Notes: generated by a model not told the origin, from the sequence alone. Counted from the stretch's first letter, positions 17,561 through 27,379 are shown. The stretch is DNA of 44,253 bases from Paracoccaceae bacterium (GCA_026707935.1 JAPOVX010000352.1:1-44253), one strand, 5' to 3'. Numbers and translations: made by a program.

Positions 17561-17593
17561 CGATCCTGATGTCGGGATACGCCACAGGTGGGT

Positions 17594-18156
17594 GCGATTC
17601 GCAGGCTCGATGCGGAGATCGGGGACGTGCTCACCGACATTCGGCGTGTTGCAGCTTCGCTGCAAAGGTCGTGCTCGAAGAAGGTGGATGTGCGAAAGGC
17701 GTGGTAACTGGCCGAGTTTTCCTTCGGGTCGCGTTCAGCCAGTGACATCGTTGTCAGCTGGCTTTCTCGGACTTGCCGGGAACACGGGCAATTGAACGTG
17801 GAGTTTTCCGCCGACGGCTGGGAGGAACTCGTCGACGTACATGCCATGGTGATGACGAGCCTGTCACTCTCTCGATCTCCTCTTGTCCGACGATGTCGAA
17901 TGCGCGTGTCAGCTGATGTGGGAAAAAATCGTCCCTCTCGTCCGCGGAGAGAAAGAGCGGGAGGCGCCACCTGCAACGGCTTCGGGGCGGCACTGAAGTC
18001 AGCATTGCAAGCAACGACATCCACCTGGAAACCTTGGGCGTTTTCACGGATCTGAACTCGCGGATTTCGGCCGTAGCCTATTCCGTGCTTGACCGGAACG
18101 GGATGCTTCTCGGAACGCGTCTGATCGAAAAGCTGGTAGACGGGCAGCCGACCTGA
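17594..18156 (+). pseudogene. Remnant of Na/Pi cotransporter PhoU-like domain
   Basis: Degraded 3' part of a Na/Pi-cotransporter-family (NptA/YjbB-like) gene. In order, three pieces match the family's C-terminal PhoU-like domain: AIRRLDAEIGDVLTDIRR, then (S)DIVVSWLSRT and FSADGWEELVDVHAMV, then LDLLLSDDVE and QLMWEK, then RRHLQRLRGGTEVS, DIHLETL and NSRISAVAYSVLDRNG. The pieces are broken by an in-frame TAA at 17705-17707 and by two frame changes near 17875 and 17950. The membrane half of the cotransporter is absent upstream, where the ankyrin unit lies instead, so a rearrangement has probably removed it. A long minus-strand open frame across this region is a shadow. Confidence 0.75.
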
Positions 18157-18804
18157 CCGGCGCACACGCCTCGCAGACACCCGCGCGTGATGCGGGATGC
18201 TTCCAAGTCGGTGAGCCTTGCAACCGCGCCGGGCACCGTGCGCTCAGCAACGTCTGTCCGGAGGCACGATTGTCGCTTGAGGCTTCCTGTTCCGTGGCCG
18301 TCCGCGGCAACTTCGAGACCATCCGCGCGTTCATGACGACGGACCCGATCCCGCCGCTACAACCAATGAACAAGATCGTCTCACGGAACATCGCCGCGGA
18401 CGCATGCGAAATACCGCCTGGCTGCTGGCAGTTCGGGAAATTCCACCCGTTTCCGACGGTGACGGGAAGACGGGAATGACGGGAATTGGCCGGTTGCCAA
18501 GTTCCCGTGAAACCAATACCTTGGCCGCGACCGGCTGAACGAGTGGAAGAAATTAATGCGTTCGCCCGTTCCAGCTGGCAGGTGTTCTCCATTCGACAGG
18601 AGGACTGCTGTAGGGTTCTCCGGTTTGGCCGAATACGCCGATACCAACTCGGCGTAGGGATGCGTTTCTCGCACTGCGGCCTTTCGGGAGCTCATACCAC
18701 GGCAGCCAGTTGCTTGTGCACAGCTGGCATTGGCAGTCGGCGCCGTCCGACCGGTTCGGCGTGCCGCCAATTTGTTTGGGAAACAGGAAAATGAAGGGAA
18801 TGAC
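18157..18804. other. Gene-free stretch upstream of the ABC transporter operon
   Basis: About 650 bases without a recognised gene. It contains three tandem copies of a GACGGGAA(T) unit (18461-18486) and must hold the promoter of the substrate-binding-protein gene, but no promoter stands out. Open frames on both strands lack protein-like features. Confidence 0.5.
18461..18486 (+). repeat. Three tandem GACGGGAA(T) units
   Basis: GACGGGAA at 18461-18468 followed directly by GACGGGAAT at 18469-18477 and 18478-18486. A short tandem repeat about 320 bases before the transporter operon; it could be slippage or repeated binding sites. Confidence 0.6.
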
Positions 18805-20163
18805 ATGACCTGCATTAAAGGCGAAGCGAATTCGGTGAATGAACCGAAACGGGGAATGACGCGCCGGAGGCTCCTCGGCACCACGGCTGCAGCGACCGCG
18901 GCCGGTCTCGCCGCACCCTATCTCGGGCCGGTCCGCGCTCTCGCGGCCGACGGGTATGAAATCGTCCACTGGAGCTGGCTGTCGGCATCGGACGGCGAAA
19001 TCTGGGCCCAGATGATCGACGGCTTCAACGAAGCCCACAAGGACAAGGGCGTTCAGATTCGCATGGAGGTGGTCCCTTACGAACAATATGTGACCAAGGT
19101 TTTGGCGGCGACCGCTACGGGCCGCGCTCCGGACTTCGGATGGGGAACGGCCGGAACCGGTGCCGCGTTGGCACGCGACGGCGTGACCGTGGCTCTGGAT
19201 GACCTTGTCGGGGAAGTAGGCCTCGACATTGAGGACTTTGATCCGAAGTCAATCCAGGCGGCACGCTATCCCAAGTATGGCAACAGCATCTACATGGTCC
19301 CGATGGACCTGATGAGCCTGCAGCCGGAGATCAACCTGGACCATGTGGCGGAAGCAGGGCTCGATGCCTCGTCGCCACCGGCAACCGGCGAGGAGTTGAT
19401 CGAATGGGGCCTCGCCATGACCCATCGGGACGGCGACACGGTCACGCGATCCGGTATCCTGATGACCGGTTCCGGCGTTCAGCCGACGGTGACCTGGGGA
19501 ATTGTCGCCGAACAGATGGGTTTTCGTCGCGCCAGCGACGATCTCTCGACGGCGGCGGTCAATCCCGAAAAGGGTATCGCCGCGATGGAATGGGTTCTCG
19601 ACCTCTTTGACAAGCACCGTGTTTCGACCCGCGACGTGACCGACCGCTACAAGGCGTTTGGAACCGGCGGCGGCTCGATCTTCTGGACCGGACCATGGAC
19701 GCTGAATGGTTATGTCGGGCAGGGGCTGAACTTCATGACTTCGCTGTTCCCCAACATTGGCGGGGAGCAGAAAACCTACTTCGAAATGGGCGGGCTTGAA
19801 CTTTACGCCCAGTCAGACCCCGGGCGCTACAAGGCGACGCTTGAGGCGGTCAAGTGGCTTTCCGACAACTCCTTCCTCTGGACAACCGTCGGCCGCGGCG
19901 CCTCGCCGAGGAAATCCATCCTTGCCCGGCCCGACTACAAGACCGCCGGGCACTCCTGGGACGTTCGCGGCGCCTTCGTGGACGGCATGGCGTTTGCGAC
20001 GATTCCGGAGATTCCGGTGCTCGCCGGACCGGACTTCACCATCTACTCCGGCGGCAACTACCTGGCCCGGACCCTGGAAGGCGTGTGGACCGGGTCCAAG
20101 ACTCCCGCAGAGGCTATGGAACAGCTTGCGGAGAAGTGGCAGGAAGGTCTCGACGCGGGCTGA
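18805..20163 (+). CDS. ABC transporter substrate-binding protein (family 1, sugar type)
   Basis: Predicted 452-residue periplasmic binding protein of the carbohydrate-uptake (CUT1) kind. A twin-arginine signal is evident: MTRRRLLGTT (arginines 20-22), then an Ala/Gly-rich hydrophobic stretch and a VRALAA cleavage site. The mature part begins with IVHWSWLSASDG and has the typical PDFGWGTAG and IFWTGPW segments. ATG at 18805 follows GAAGGGA; an internal ATG at 18856 directly before the arginines is an alternative. It heads an operon with two permeases, an aldehyde dehydrogenase, a sialidase-like gene and an ATPase. The ligand is probably a sugar or sugar acid judging by the neighbouring dehydratase and lyase genes; that is inference. 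Confidence 0.93.
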   Translation: MTCIKGEANSVNEPKRGMTRRRLLGTTAAATAAGLAAPYLGPVRALAADGYEIVHWSWLSASDGEIWAQMIDGFNEAHKDKGVQIRMEVVPYEQYVTKVLAATATGRAPDFGWGTAGTGAALARDGVTVALDDLVGEVGLDIEDFDPKSIQAARYPKYGNSIYMVPMDLMSLQPEINLDHVAEAGLDASSPPATGEELIEWGLAMTHRDGDTVTRSGILMTGSGVQPTVTWGIVAEQMGFRRASDDLSTAAVNPEKGIAAMEWVLDLFDKHRVSTRDVTDRYKAFGTGGGSIFWTGPWTLNGYVGQGLNFMTSLFPNIGGEQKTYFEMGGLELYAQSDPGRYKATLEAVKWLSDNSFLWTTVGRGASPRKSILARPDYKTAGHSWDVRGAFVDGMAFATIPEIPVLAGPDFTIYSGGNYLARTLEGVWTGSKTPAEAMEQLAEKWQEGLDAG

Positions 20164-20477
20164 GCCGAACGACCTGAGCCCCCGGTGACGAGGGACGCTG
20201 GCCGGGACCTGTTCCGGCCAGCAGTCTTGTGCCTGTCCGGACGCTGAACATCGCCGGTGCTGCGTCAGGCATCGGGTCGCCGAAAAAAACGTAAGGACTG
20301 CGGAAATCCTGCAAGGCTTCGTTTCGGCAGATTCTGGTTCGGGGGCGGATCCACTTTGCTGTCACCCGAAAATCAGTGCAGGTTCAGGGAGATGCCTCCC
20401 CCACCCACAGTGGCGAGGGACCGGAGTGAGAACAAATTGCGTGCAGCACAACCTGAACGCGGGAGGCCGGCGCCAAG
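20164..20477. other. Gap between binding-protein and permease genes
   Basis: About 310 bases inside the transporter operon. It begins with a perfect 9-bp hairpin (20197-20222). No gene is recognised in the rest. Confidence 0.55.
20197..20222 (+). terminator. Stem-loop after the binding-protein gene
   Basis: GCTGGCCGG and CCGGCCAGC form a perfect 9-bp stem with an 8-base loop, 34 bases after the stop codon. Only a weak T-rich tail follows. Such hairpins often protect binding-protein mRNA or partly terminate, giving more binding protein than permease. Confidence 0.6.
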
Positions 20478-21386
20478 GTGAGCCTAGGAACGATACCTGA
20501 CACAAGACCACATTTGGAAGACGGCGAACGGCCTCCAATTGACTGGATCGGCTACCTGTTCGTTGCCTGTTTCGCGGTTCCGTTCCTGGTGTTCAATGTC
20601 GGCCCGGTCATCTTCGGGACCTATGTCGCCTTCACCGAGTGGAGCATCATCGGCACGCCGCGGTGGGTCGGCCTGGAGAATTTCCGGGAAGGCTTTTCCG
20701 ACGAGTGGGTCTGGGTCGCCTTCCGGAATGTGTTCTTCTACGCGCTGATCATCGTCCCCGGCGTCACCGTCCTCGGGCTGACGTTTGCCCTGTTCGTCAA
20801 TCGCTCCTATCCTCTCGCAGGACTTGCCCGGACCCTGTTCTTTGCGCCCCATGTGGTCTCCGCAACCGTGATCGGACTTGTCTGGGTGTGGATACTCGAC
20901 ACCCAGTTCGGGCTCGTCAACAACCTGCTTGGCACGATCGGTATCCGCAACATCCCCTGGCTCACCTCTACGGACTGGGCCCTGATCGGCGTTTCGATCG
21001 CTTCGATCTGGTGGGATCTCGGACTGGCGTTCGTGCTGCTGCTTGCCGCGCTGCAGGACATTCCGCGCGACCTCACCGAAGCCGCTACCGTCGATGGTGC
21101 CGGCCCCTTCAACCGGTTGCGCTTCGTCATTCTTCCGCACCTCCGCCCTGTGCTGTCCATGGTGATCACCCTGCAGCTGATCTCGACGCTACGGATTTTC
21201 AGCCAGGTCTACGTGATGACCAATGGCGGGCCGGCTGGTGCTTCTTCGTCGCCGATTTATTACATTTACTCGGTGGCAATCGTCCGGAATCTCTATGGCT
21301 ACGCCTCCGCGCTCGCGATCTCGCTATTCGTCGTCATTCTTCTGGCAACGATCGTCCAGCGATTTCTCATCCGGGAAAAGACCTGA
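20478..21386 (+). CDS. ABC transporter permease, MalF/UgpA type
   Basis: Predicted 302-residue inner-membrane permease with about six transmembrane helices. The EAA loop that docks on the ATPase is clear: EAATVDGAGPFNRLRFVILP. The TNGGPAGASS segment between the last helices is typical of MalF/UgpA-like subunits. A GTG at 20478 is the start, as the N-terminal cytosolic tail (ERPPIDWIGYL) precedes the first helix at about residue 25. Its TGA overlaps the ATG of the second permease (TGATG), so translation is coupled. Confidence 0.95.
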   Translation: MSLGTIPDTRPHLEDGERPPIDWIGYLFVACFAVPFLVFNVGPVIFGTYVAFTEWSIIGTPRWVGLENFREGFSDEWVWVAFRNVFFYALIIVPGVTVLGLTFALFVNRSYPLAGLARTLFFAPHVVSATVIGLVWVWILDTQFGLVNNLLGTIGIRNIPWLTSTDWALIGVSIASIWWDLGLAFVLLLAALQDIPRDLTEAATVDGAGPFNRLRFVILPHLRPVLSMVITLQLISTLRIFSQVYVMTNGGPAGASSSPIYYIYSVAIVRNLYGYASALAISLFVVILLATIVQRFLIREKT

Positions 21387-22240
21387 TGCGTGGCTGGCTC
21401 GAACGGAACAACATGGGCTGGAGCGACCTGGCGGTCTGGATCATCGGCACGACCATAGCGCTGGTCTGGGCGGCGCCGTTCTTTTGGATGGTATCGACAT
21501 CGTTCAAGTTTCCCTCGGATGTCATGACCGCTTCAATCGAGTGGATTCCGCGGCGGGTCACCATCGACAACTACGTCAAGATTTTCGAGTATCCGATCGT
21601 CCGATGGTTCCTGAACAGCCTCGTCCAAGCCGTGGCCTCGACCACGCTGTGCGTGCTGTTTGGCGCGCTCGCGGGGTTTTCACTGGCCCAGTTCCGCTAT
21701 CCCGGCCGGGCAACCATTTTCCTGGTATTCCTTGCCTCGATCATGATCCCGGTCGAGGTCTCGGTCGTCCCGATGCTACTCGCCTTCATCAAGATCGGCT
21801 GGGCCAGCACATACAAGGCCCTGATCCTGCCGACGATTGCCAATGTTTTCGCGGTCTACATATTTCGCCAGTTCTTCCTGAATTTCCCGAAGGAACTCAT
21901 TGAGGCGGGGCGCATGGATGGTGCGGGCGCGTTTCGGCTCTTCTGGTTCGTGGCACTGCCGCTCGCCCGCGCACCCATGATCGCGGCTGCGGTCATCGTG
22001 TTCACTCTCAACTGGAATAACTTTCTTTGGCCTCTCCTCGTCGTTTTCGACGAGAGCATGAAGACGATGCCCGTGGGCATTGCCCGTTTCGCCCCGGTCA
22101 TCGGAACACACACGCAACTCGAAGGCTACTCGGTTGCAATGGCTGGCATCACCGTGCTGTCAATTCCAAGCCTCGCCCTGTTCTTCTTCCTTCAGCGATA
22201 CTTCATTCAGGGAATTTCCCATGGCGGAATCAAGCAGTAG
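21386..22240 (+). CDS. ABC transporter permease, MalG/UgpE type
   Basis: Predicted 284-residue inner-membrane permease, partner of the preceding MalF-like subunit. It has the MalG-like N terminus with a first helix then FFWMVSTSFK and the EAA loop EAGRMDGAGAFRLFWFVALP. The NWNNFLWPL and a short basic C-terminal tail (QRYFIQGISHGGIKQ) are typical of MalG-type subunits. The start ATG at 21386 shares a base with the upstream stop. The 3' end overlaps the aldehyde dehydrogenase start by 20 bases. Confidence 0.96.
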   Translation: MRGWLERNNMGWSDLAVWIIGTTIALVWAAPFFWMVSTSFKFPSDVMTASIEWIPRRVTIDNYVKIFEYPIVRWFLNSLVQAVASTTLCVLFGALAGFSLAQFRYPGRATIFLVFLASIMIPVEVSVVPMLLAFIKIGWASTYKALILPTIANVFAVYIFRQFFLNFPKELIEAGRMDGAGAFRLFWFVALPLARAPMIAAAVIVFTLNWNNFLWPLLVVFDESMKTMPVGIARFAPVIGTHTQLEGYSVAMAGITVLSIPSLALFFFLQRYFIQGISHGGIKQ

Positions 22241-23783
22241 CCCCAATGCCTCCACACGGCTCTGCGGGCTTCCCTGGCCTGCCCGGCCGGATCGCGTCGA
22301 GGGATCGCTTCCCGTCTACGACAGTATCTGGATCGACGGCTGCGCGGCGGCTGCAAGTGATGGCGAGAGGCTCGAATCCGTGGATCCGGCGAGCGGCAAC
22401 GTCCTGGCTGGCTTCTCTGCCGGCAGCGCGGAGGACGTGGACCGGGCAGTCAATGCCGCGCGGTTGGCCCTGGCCGGATCCTGGGGTTCTCTTCCGCCTG
22501 CCCGCCGCGGAGGGCTGTTGCTTGATCTCGCCGATGCATGCCGGCGCCATGTCGACACCCTGGCGGAACTGGAAATGCTCGATACCGGCAAGCCGATTTC
22601 CGCGGCGCGCGGCGACATGGAAGGAGTTGCATCGACGCTCACCTACAACGCGGGCGCCGCTGACAAACTGGAAGGGATTTCGGTGCCGCTCGGTCGGGAG
22701 TTCTTCGACTTCACGGAGGCGGAACCCCTGGGAGTCACCGCCCACATCACCCCTTGGAACTTCCCGCTGGGAATGGCCGCGCGTTCGATTGCACCGGCTC
22801 TCGCTGCCGGCTGCACAACAGTAATCAAGCCAGCTGAGCAGACCCCGCTGTCCACGCTCGCGCTTGCGCGGATGGCGAAGGAGGCGGGGTTCCCGGAAGG
22901 CGTGGTCAACGTTGTGACCGGCGATGGCCCGCGAACCGGCGCCATGCTCGCCGGGCATCCGGGGATCGACGGCGTCACCTTCACGGGCTCGGTCGAAACG
23001 GGGCGCAGCGTGGGCGCGGCCGCGGGCAGGAATTTGCGCCCGGCGGTGCTTGAACTCGGCGGAAAGAACCCGATGATCGTCTTCGCGGATGCCGATCTCG
23101 AACACGCCGTCGAGTCAGCCGTCGAAGGGGCGTTCGATAATTGTGGGCAAGTGTGCTCGTCGGCATCGCGGCTGCTGCTCGAACAGGCGATCGCCGAAGA
23201 ATTCCTTTCGCGTTTCGTAGAACGCGCAGGCAGGCTGCGCGCCGGACCCGGACACGAAGATCCCGATCTCGGCCCGCTGGTTTCTCGCGAACAGTACGAA
23301 AGGGTCCGGGGCCACCTGTCCCTGGCGGCCGAAGAGGGGGCGCATTTCCTCCTGGGGGAGCCACCGGCGGAATGGGAAGGCGGCGGGTTCTTCGTGCATC
23401 CGGCGGTTCTTGAGCCGGCGAGCCTCGACAGCCAGGTGGCGACGAAGGAAACCTTCGGACCAGTGGTTACCGTCTACCGGTTCAGGGGCGAGGATGAGGC
23501 GTTGAAAATTGCGAACAGGCTTCCCTATGGCCTCGCCGCCGGAGTTCACACGGCGAGCATTGACCGGGCGCTCCGGCTCTCCCGCAGGCTTGATGCGGGC
23601 ACGGTGTGGATCAACGGATGGTTCATCGGCGGTGTGCAGGCGCCGACGGGCGGCATCAAGGACAGCGGGTTCGGCAGGGAACGCGGGCAGGAGGGACTTC
23701 GCCACTACCTGCGGATCAAGAATATCGGCATCCACCTCGGATTCGGAAACGGCAGGACGTTCTCCGCGGAAGATGGAGGATGA
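22221..23783 (+). CDS. NAD(P)-dependent aldehyde dehydrogenase
   Basis: Predicted 520-residue cytosolic ALDH-superfamily enzyme. Visible are the PWNFPLG oxyanion Asn motif, the nucleotide-binding TFTGSVETG loop, the general-base Glu in LELGGKNP and the nucleophile Cys312 in NCGQVCSS. ETFGPVV near the C terminus is also present. It sits inside the transporter operon, overlapping the second permease. With the minus-strand dehydratase and lyase it would fit oxidation of a semialdehyde (for example alpha-ketoglutarate semialdehyde) in a sugar-acid pathway, or of an aldehyde sugar; the substrate is not readable from sequence. The C terminus (IHLGFGNGRTFS) is somewhat longer than usual and runs straight into the damaged sialidase-like gene. 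Confidence 0.94.
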   Translation: MAESSSSPNASTRLCGLPWPARPDRVEGSLPVYDSIWIDGCAAAASDGERLESVDPASGNVLAGFSAGSAEDVDRAVNAARLALAGSWGSLPPARRGGLLLDLADACRRHVDTLAELEMLDTGKPISAARGDMEGVASTLTYNAGAADKLEGISVPLGREFFDFTEAEPLGVTAHITPWNFPLGMAARSIAPALAAGCTTVIKPAEQTPLSTLALARMAKEAGFPEGVVNVVTGDGPRTGAMLAGHPGIDGVTFTGSVETGRSVGAAAGRNLRPAVLELGGKNPMIVFADADLEHAVESAVEGAFDNCGQVCSSASRLLLEQAIAEEFLSRFVERAGRLRAGPGHEDPDLGPLVSREQYERVRGHLSLAAEEGAHFLLGEPPAEWEGGGFFVHPAVLEPASLDSQVATKETFGPVVTVYRFRGEDEALKIANRLPYGLAAGVHTASIDRALRLSRRLDAGTVWINGWFIGGVQAPTGGIKDSGFGRERGQEGLRHYLRIKNIGIHLGFGNGRTFSAEDGG

Positions 23784-24905
23784 TGGCCGCCTATTCTGCG
23801 GGCTGGCGCAACAAAGCAACAGGAAGGAACCCATATATAGTGTCAAACTCTGGAAAGGCGGAAAACGCCGGCATCACCTGGTCGCAGCCCAGCGTCGTTC
23901 TCCCTTGGACCGATACCACGGGAAAATGGGACTGCGGCATCTGCGAACTGGCGGACGGGATGCTTGTGGTGAACCTGACCATCACTGCGTTCTTCCGCCG
24001 GGGCGTGAAACCCGAACAACCCTCCTGGGCATCGCGGCCCATGACGCGGGAATGGGGAGACTGGACCTGGGCCTTCAAGACCCGGGGATGGCTCGGCACC
24101 TATATGGTCAAGTCCACCAACTGCGGTGAGACCTGGGGCGCGCCGATTCCGGTCATTGTCCGGCCATTGAAGCACGGCGGCTGTCGGTCAGGATGCTGGC
24201 AGCTGCCTTCGGGCGCGCTTTTAATGGGTCTTTACGGGCGGATCCGCGGGTATGGCGAGGAAGGAGAGGGCGAGACGAACCGTTCTGCCCTGATGCGATC
24301 GGATGACGGCGGGTCGAACTGGGAGAATTATTCCACGATCGCCTATGACCCGGCTTCCATCATCGACTACGAGGAGCCTGCCATCCTGCGTCTCGCGGAC
24401 GGAAGGCTCATCTGTCTCATGCGAACGCATGTCAACCCGAGCGGCGATGCGAAGAACATGGTGATGACAGTTTCGGAAGATGAAGGTTTCTCCTGGACAC
24501 CACCAAGATGGACCAACATCTGGGGGTACCCCGCCGATCTCATCGCGCTGGCCGATGGGCGGTACCTGATGGTCTACGGCTACCGTCGTCCGCCCTACGG
24601 CGTACGCGGGGTCGTCTCGGAGGATGGTGTAACCTGGGACGTCGCCAATGAATTCCTGATCTGCTCCGGCGGCGTGCCTGGCAGCACGAAACTGGAGACG
24701 CCAGGATCTTCTCCGGAATTCGAGGCCGATCCGGATCGGCGCGGCGCGGATTCGGTCGATCCCGACAATCCCGGCCTGTTTCAGCACATCGGATACCCAA
24801 CGGTTGTGCAGGCCCCCGGACGGCGCGGTCGTCGCGTGCTACCACGAGTGGGATACGACAGATCGACCGCTGCAATACGTCCTGTGCACCCGGTTCCAGG
24901 CGTGA
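23780..24905 (+). pseudogene. Sialidase-family beta-propeller protein, truncated and frameshifted
   Basis: Sialidase/neuraminidase-superfamily protein with four readable Asp-box-like motifs: STNCGETW, SDDGGSNW, SEDEGFSW and SEDGVTW, plus EEPAILRLADGRL. The frame begins abruptly at AAYSAG, a point normally inside the first blade, directly at the ALDH stop, so the N terminus seems lost. Near the 3' end, similarity continues in the next frame after a run of five C (24813-24817): PDGAVVACYHEW and LQYVLCTRFQA, ending at TGA 24903-24905. In the original frame it would run to 24913 with an arginine-rich, unlike tail. Either a pseudogene or a sequencing slip at the C run. No signal peptide, so the intact form would be cytosolic unless the missing part carried one. 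Confidence 0.7.
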
Positions 24906-24974
24906 CGGCGTGACGAGGGCGTTCCAGGAACTGGTTGACGGAACCCATGCCCGGCAAATGACAGGAGCTGCGAT

Positions 24975-26069
24975 ATGAGTGACGTCGAACTCAGGAATGT
25001 CAGCAAGGAATTCGACGGCGACCGCGTGATCCATAACGTCAGTCTTTCCGTCCGGTCGGGGGAACTGGTCGTCTTTGTCGGCCCTTCCGGCTGCGGAAAG
25101 TCCACCCTGCTGCGCCTCATTTGCGGACTTGAGCATCTGACAGGGGGCGAAGTGCGTATCGATGGCCGGACCATGCGCGGCGTCAACCCGTCCCGGCGGG
25201 AGGTCGCCATGGTTTTCCAGTCCTATGCGCTCTACCCGCACATGAGTGTTGCCGACAACATGGGCTTCGCGCTGCGGATGTCCGGAATCGGAAAGGTCGA
25301 CCGGGCCGCGCGCGTTCGGGAGGCCGCGCGGACCCTCCGGCTTGATGAGTTGCTGGAGCGCATGCCAAGGCAACTCTCCGGTGGCCAGCGCCAGCGTGTG
25401 GCGATCGGGCGGGCAATTGTTCGCAATCCAAAGGTTTTCCTGTTCGACGAGCCCCTCAGCAATCTCGATGCGGAGTTGCGGGTCCAAATGCGGCTCGAGA
25501 TTGCCGCACTCCACCAGGAATTGCAGGCGACGATGATTTACGTGACCCACGACCAGGTCGAGGCGATGACGATGGCCGACCGAATCGTCGTCCTGCGGGA
25601 AGGAAGGATCGAACAGGTAGGGACTCCGGTCGAACTGTACCACCACCCGGCCAATGTATTCGTTGCCGGTTTCATCGGGTCGCCGCGGATGAACCTGCTT
25701 GAAAGCGAGGTAACCGCGTCAACGGGCAAGGCGCTGCACATCAGGTTGGCCGGGGTCGAAGGCGCGGAGCTTGCGCTTCCGGGAGCGGACGGGCAACTGG
25801 CTGCGGGTGACAAGCTGACGCTCGGCGTCCGGCCTGAAGCATTCACCGAGCCGGAAGGAGACGGATTCCGGGTGACGGCAGACATCAGGTTCGTGGAAAA
25901 CCTGGGCAGTACCCTGCTCCTCCATGCCCCGGACTTCCCCTCGGGCACACTCGTCATCGAATCGAGGGCATCCGAGCCCCCCGAACCGGGCCCCTTGGAG
26001 GTCTCGATCAATCCGGCACGAATCAACCTGTTCGACGAGGCGGGCCGGGCCATAAGTCTCGTGACCTGA
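24975..26069 (+). CDS. ABC transporter ATP-binding protein, MalK/UgpC type
   Basis: Predicted 364-residue cytosolic ATPase for the carbohydrate ABC transporter. Domain order: nucleotide-binding domain with Walker [11 protein letters not shown]-loop [11 protein letters not shown], signature LSGGQRQR, Walker B VFLFDEP and switch His in YVTHDQ. A C-terminal TOBE/MalK-type regulatory domain starts near residue 240 ([19 protein letters not shown]). ATG at 24975 with GGAG upstream. It completes the binding protein and two permeases upstream and is the last plus-strand gene before the convergent dehydratase gene. Confidence 0.96.
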   Translation: MSDVELRNVSKEFDGDRVIHNVSLSVRSGELVVFVGPSGCGKSTLLRLICGLEHLTGGEVRIDGRTMRGVNPSRREVAMVFQSYALYPHMSVADNMGFALRMSGIGKVDRAARVREAARTLRLDELLERMPRQLSGGQRQRVAIGRAIVRNPKVFLFDEPLSNLDAELRVQMRLEIAALHQELQATMIYVTHDQVEAMTMADRIVVLREGRIEQVGTPVELYHHPANVFVAGFIGSPRMNLLESEVTASTGKALHIRLAGVEGAELALPGADGQLAAGDKLTLGVRPEAFTEPEGDGFRVTADIRFVENLGSTLLLHAPDFPSGTLVIESRASEPPEPGPLEVSINPARINLFDEAGRAISLVT

Positions 26070-26182
26070 CCCGGAGCCAAAGGGAGCGACCGGATTCCAG
26101 TGTCAACGAGATTGAGATACGCCGCGGTTTGGCCGTGTTTGGCGGTCGTCCGGTTACGGAATGCCGCCGGCCAACACCCAAA

Positions 26183-27379
26183 TCAGAGCCAATAATCTTC
26201 CGGGTTCCGTGCGTAGTCCTGCAAGATGCAGGAATAGACCGCCGTCGGATCGAAGGGATAGCGGGCCTCGAGTTCCGGGGTGAGGGTGACGCCGATTCCC
26301 GGAGCTTCCGGCAGTCCGAGCCGGCCGTCGCGAATCCGGCGCTGCCCCGCCAGCATTTCGTTTCCCAGGGGAAAGTCCAGCATCGGATGCTCGACCAGCC
26401 TGCCGCCGCCCGCTATGGCACAGTGATAACTCGCCATGATGGCCGCGGCACCGCCCCAGGCGTGGACGACGACATCCGTATCCAGGCGCCCCGATGCTTC
26501 GAAGACCTCCATTACCGGGGAAATTCCGCCTATGACCGATGCGTCCGGCTGCACGAAGTCGTAGACGCCCGCCTGCATCCTGCGGATCATTTCTCCGGGT
26601 GTCGTGATGATTTCACCTCCGCAGACCTTTGCTTCGACACGGTTCCGCAGGTCCCTGAACCCTTCAGGGCAATCCGGGCCGACTGCCTCTTCGAGGAACA
26701 CGATCCGGTGGTCGGACGAGGCATGTACCCGTTCGAGGAAATGGACAACGTCGTCCACTTCCTGCGGCGGGTCCGCAAGGTTCTGGCACATGTCCACGCC
26801 GACCCGGATGCCGCGCCGTCCCGCCTCGTTGACAGCCCACGCCGTCCGGTTGATATCCTCCTTCACCGCGCGAATCTTGTAGAGCGTGATTCCGAGCGCT
26901 TCGAGCTGACCGAATTCGGCCAGGAAGTGTTCGCGCGAATCACAGCATCCGCCGCTGCCGTAGACCTCGATTTCGCATTCGCCGGTGCCGCCAAGGTACG
27001 CGAACAGCGGCTGCTCCCGGGACTTTGCGGCCGCGTCATGCAGGGCGATGTCGATTGCGGAGAGGACATGCCGGGCTGCGCCCTGGAGTGACCAGTAGTC
27101 GCAGAGGCTCCGGATGTCGGCCGTGCGGCGGGCAATGTCCAGTGCGTCCTTGCCCAGGAGTACCGGCGTGCAGAGCTCGACAATAGCCCGGAAAACCAAT
27201 GGGGCGAACACAGCGAGGTACCCCTCGCCGATACCCGTCACGCCGTTTGACAGGGTGATTTCGACCATGCCCACCGTGCGCTTGGGGCCGTTCGGGAAAC
27301 ACTCCAGGATTTCCGCGTCTTCGGCGAAGGAGTAAGGGGAACTTAGCAGGACGCACCTGACCGCGTCGATCGTAACCAT
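26183..27379 (-). CDS. Mandelate racemase/enolase superfamily protein
   Basis: Predicted 398-residue cytosolic enolase-superfamily enzyme, likely a sugar-acid dehydratase. It shows the superfamily's capping domain then barrel: the KIR lysine motif (LYKIRAV), metal ligands in GVDMCQNL, FLEEAV and VCGGE, and the His of VVHAWGG. The position and type of catalytic residues (K-x-R and late His) suit the mandelate-racemase subgroup. The exact acid is not deducible. ATG at 27379 overlaps the stop of the 2-hydroxyacid dehydrogenase gene (TGATG), so it is translationally coupled. It converges on the ATPase gene. Confidence 0.9.
   Translation of the reverse strand: MVTIDAVRCVLLSSPYSFAEDAEILECFPNGPKRTVGMVEITLSNGVTGIGEGYLAVFAPLVFRAIVELCTPVLLGKDALDIARRTADIRSLCDYWSLQGAARHVLSAIDIALHDAAAKSREQPLFAYLGGTGECEIEVYGSGGCCDSREHFLAEFGQLEALGITLYKIRAVKEDINRTAWAVNEAGRRGIRVGVDMCQNLADPPQEVDDVVHFLERVHASSDHRIVFLEEAVGPDCPEGFRDLRNRVEAKVCGGEIITTPGEMIRRMQAGVYDFVQPDASVIGGISPVMEVFEASGRLDTDVVVHAWGGAAAIMASYHCAIAGGGRLVEHPMLDFPLGNEMLAGQRRIRDGRLGLPEAPGIGVTLTPELEARYPFDPTAVYSCILQDYARNPEDYWL

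Noticed and set aside
17179-18180. 333-codon minus-strand open frame
   Set aside because: The plus strand carries ankyrin-unit and Na/Pi cotransporter remnants across the same bases; the minus frame has no recognisable features.
20639-21385. Upstream in-frame extension of the second permease into the first permease gene
   Set aside because: The extension is the out-of-frame reading of the MalF-like gene; the TGATG overlap at 21384-21388 and the MalG-like N terminus give the real start.
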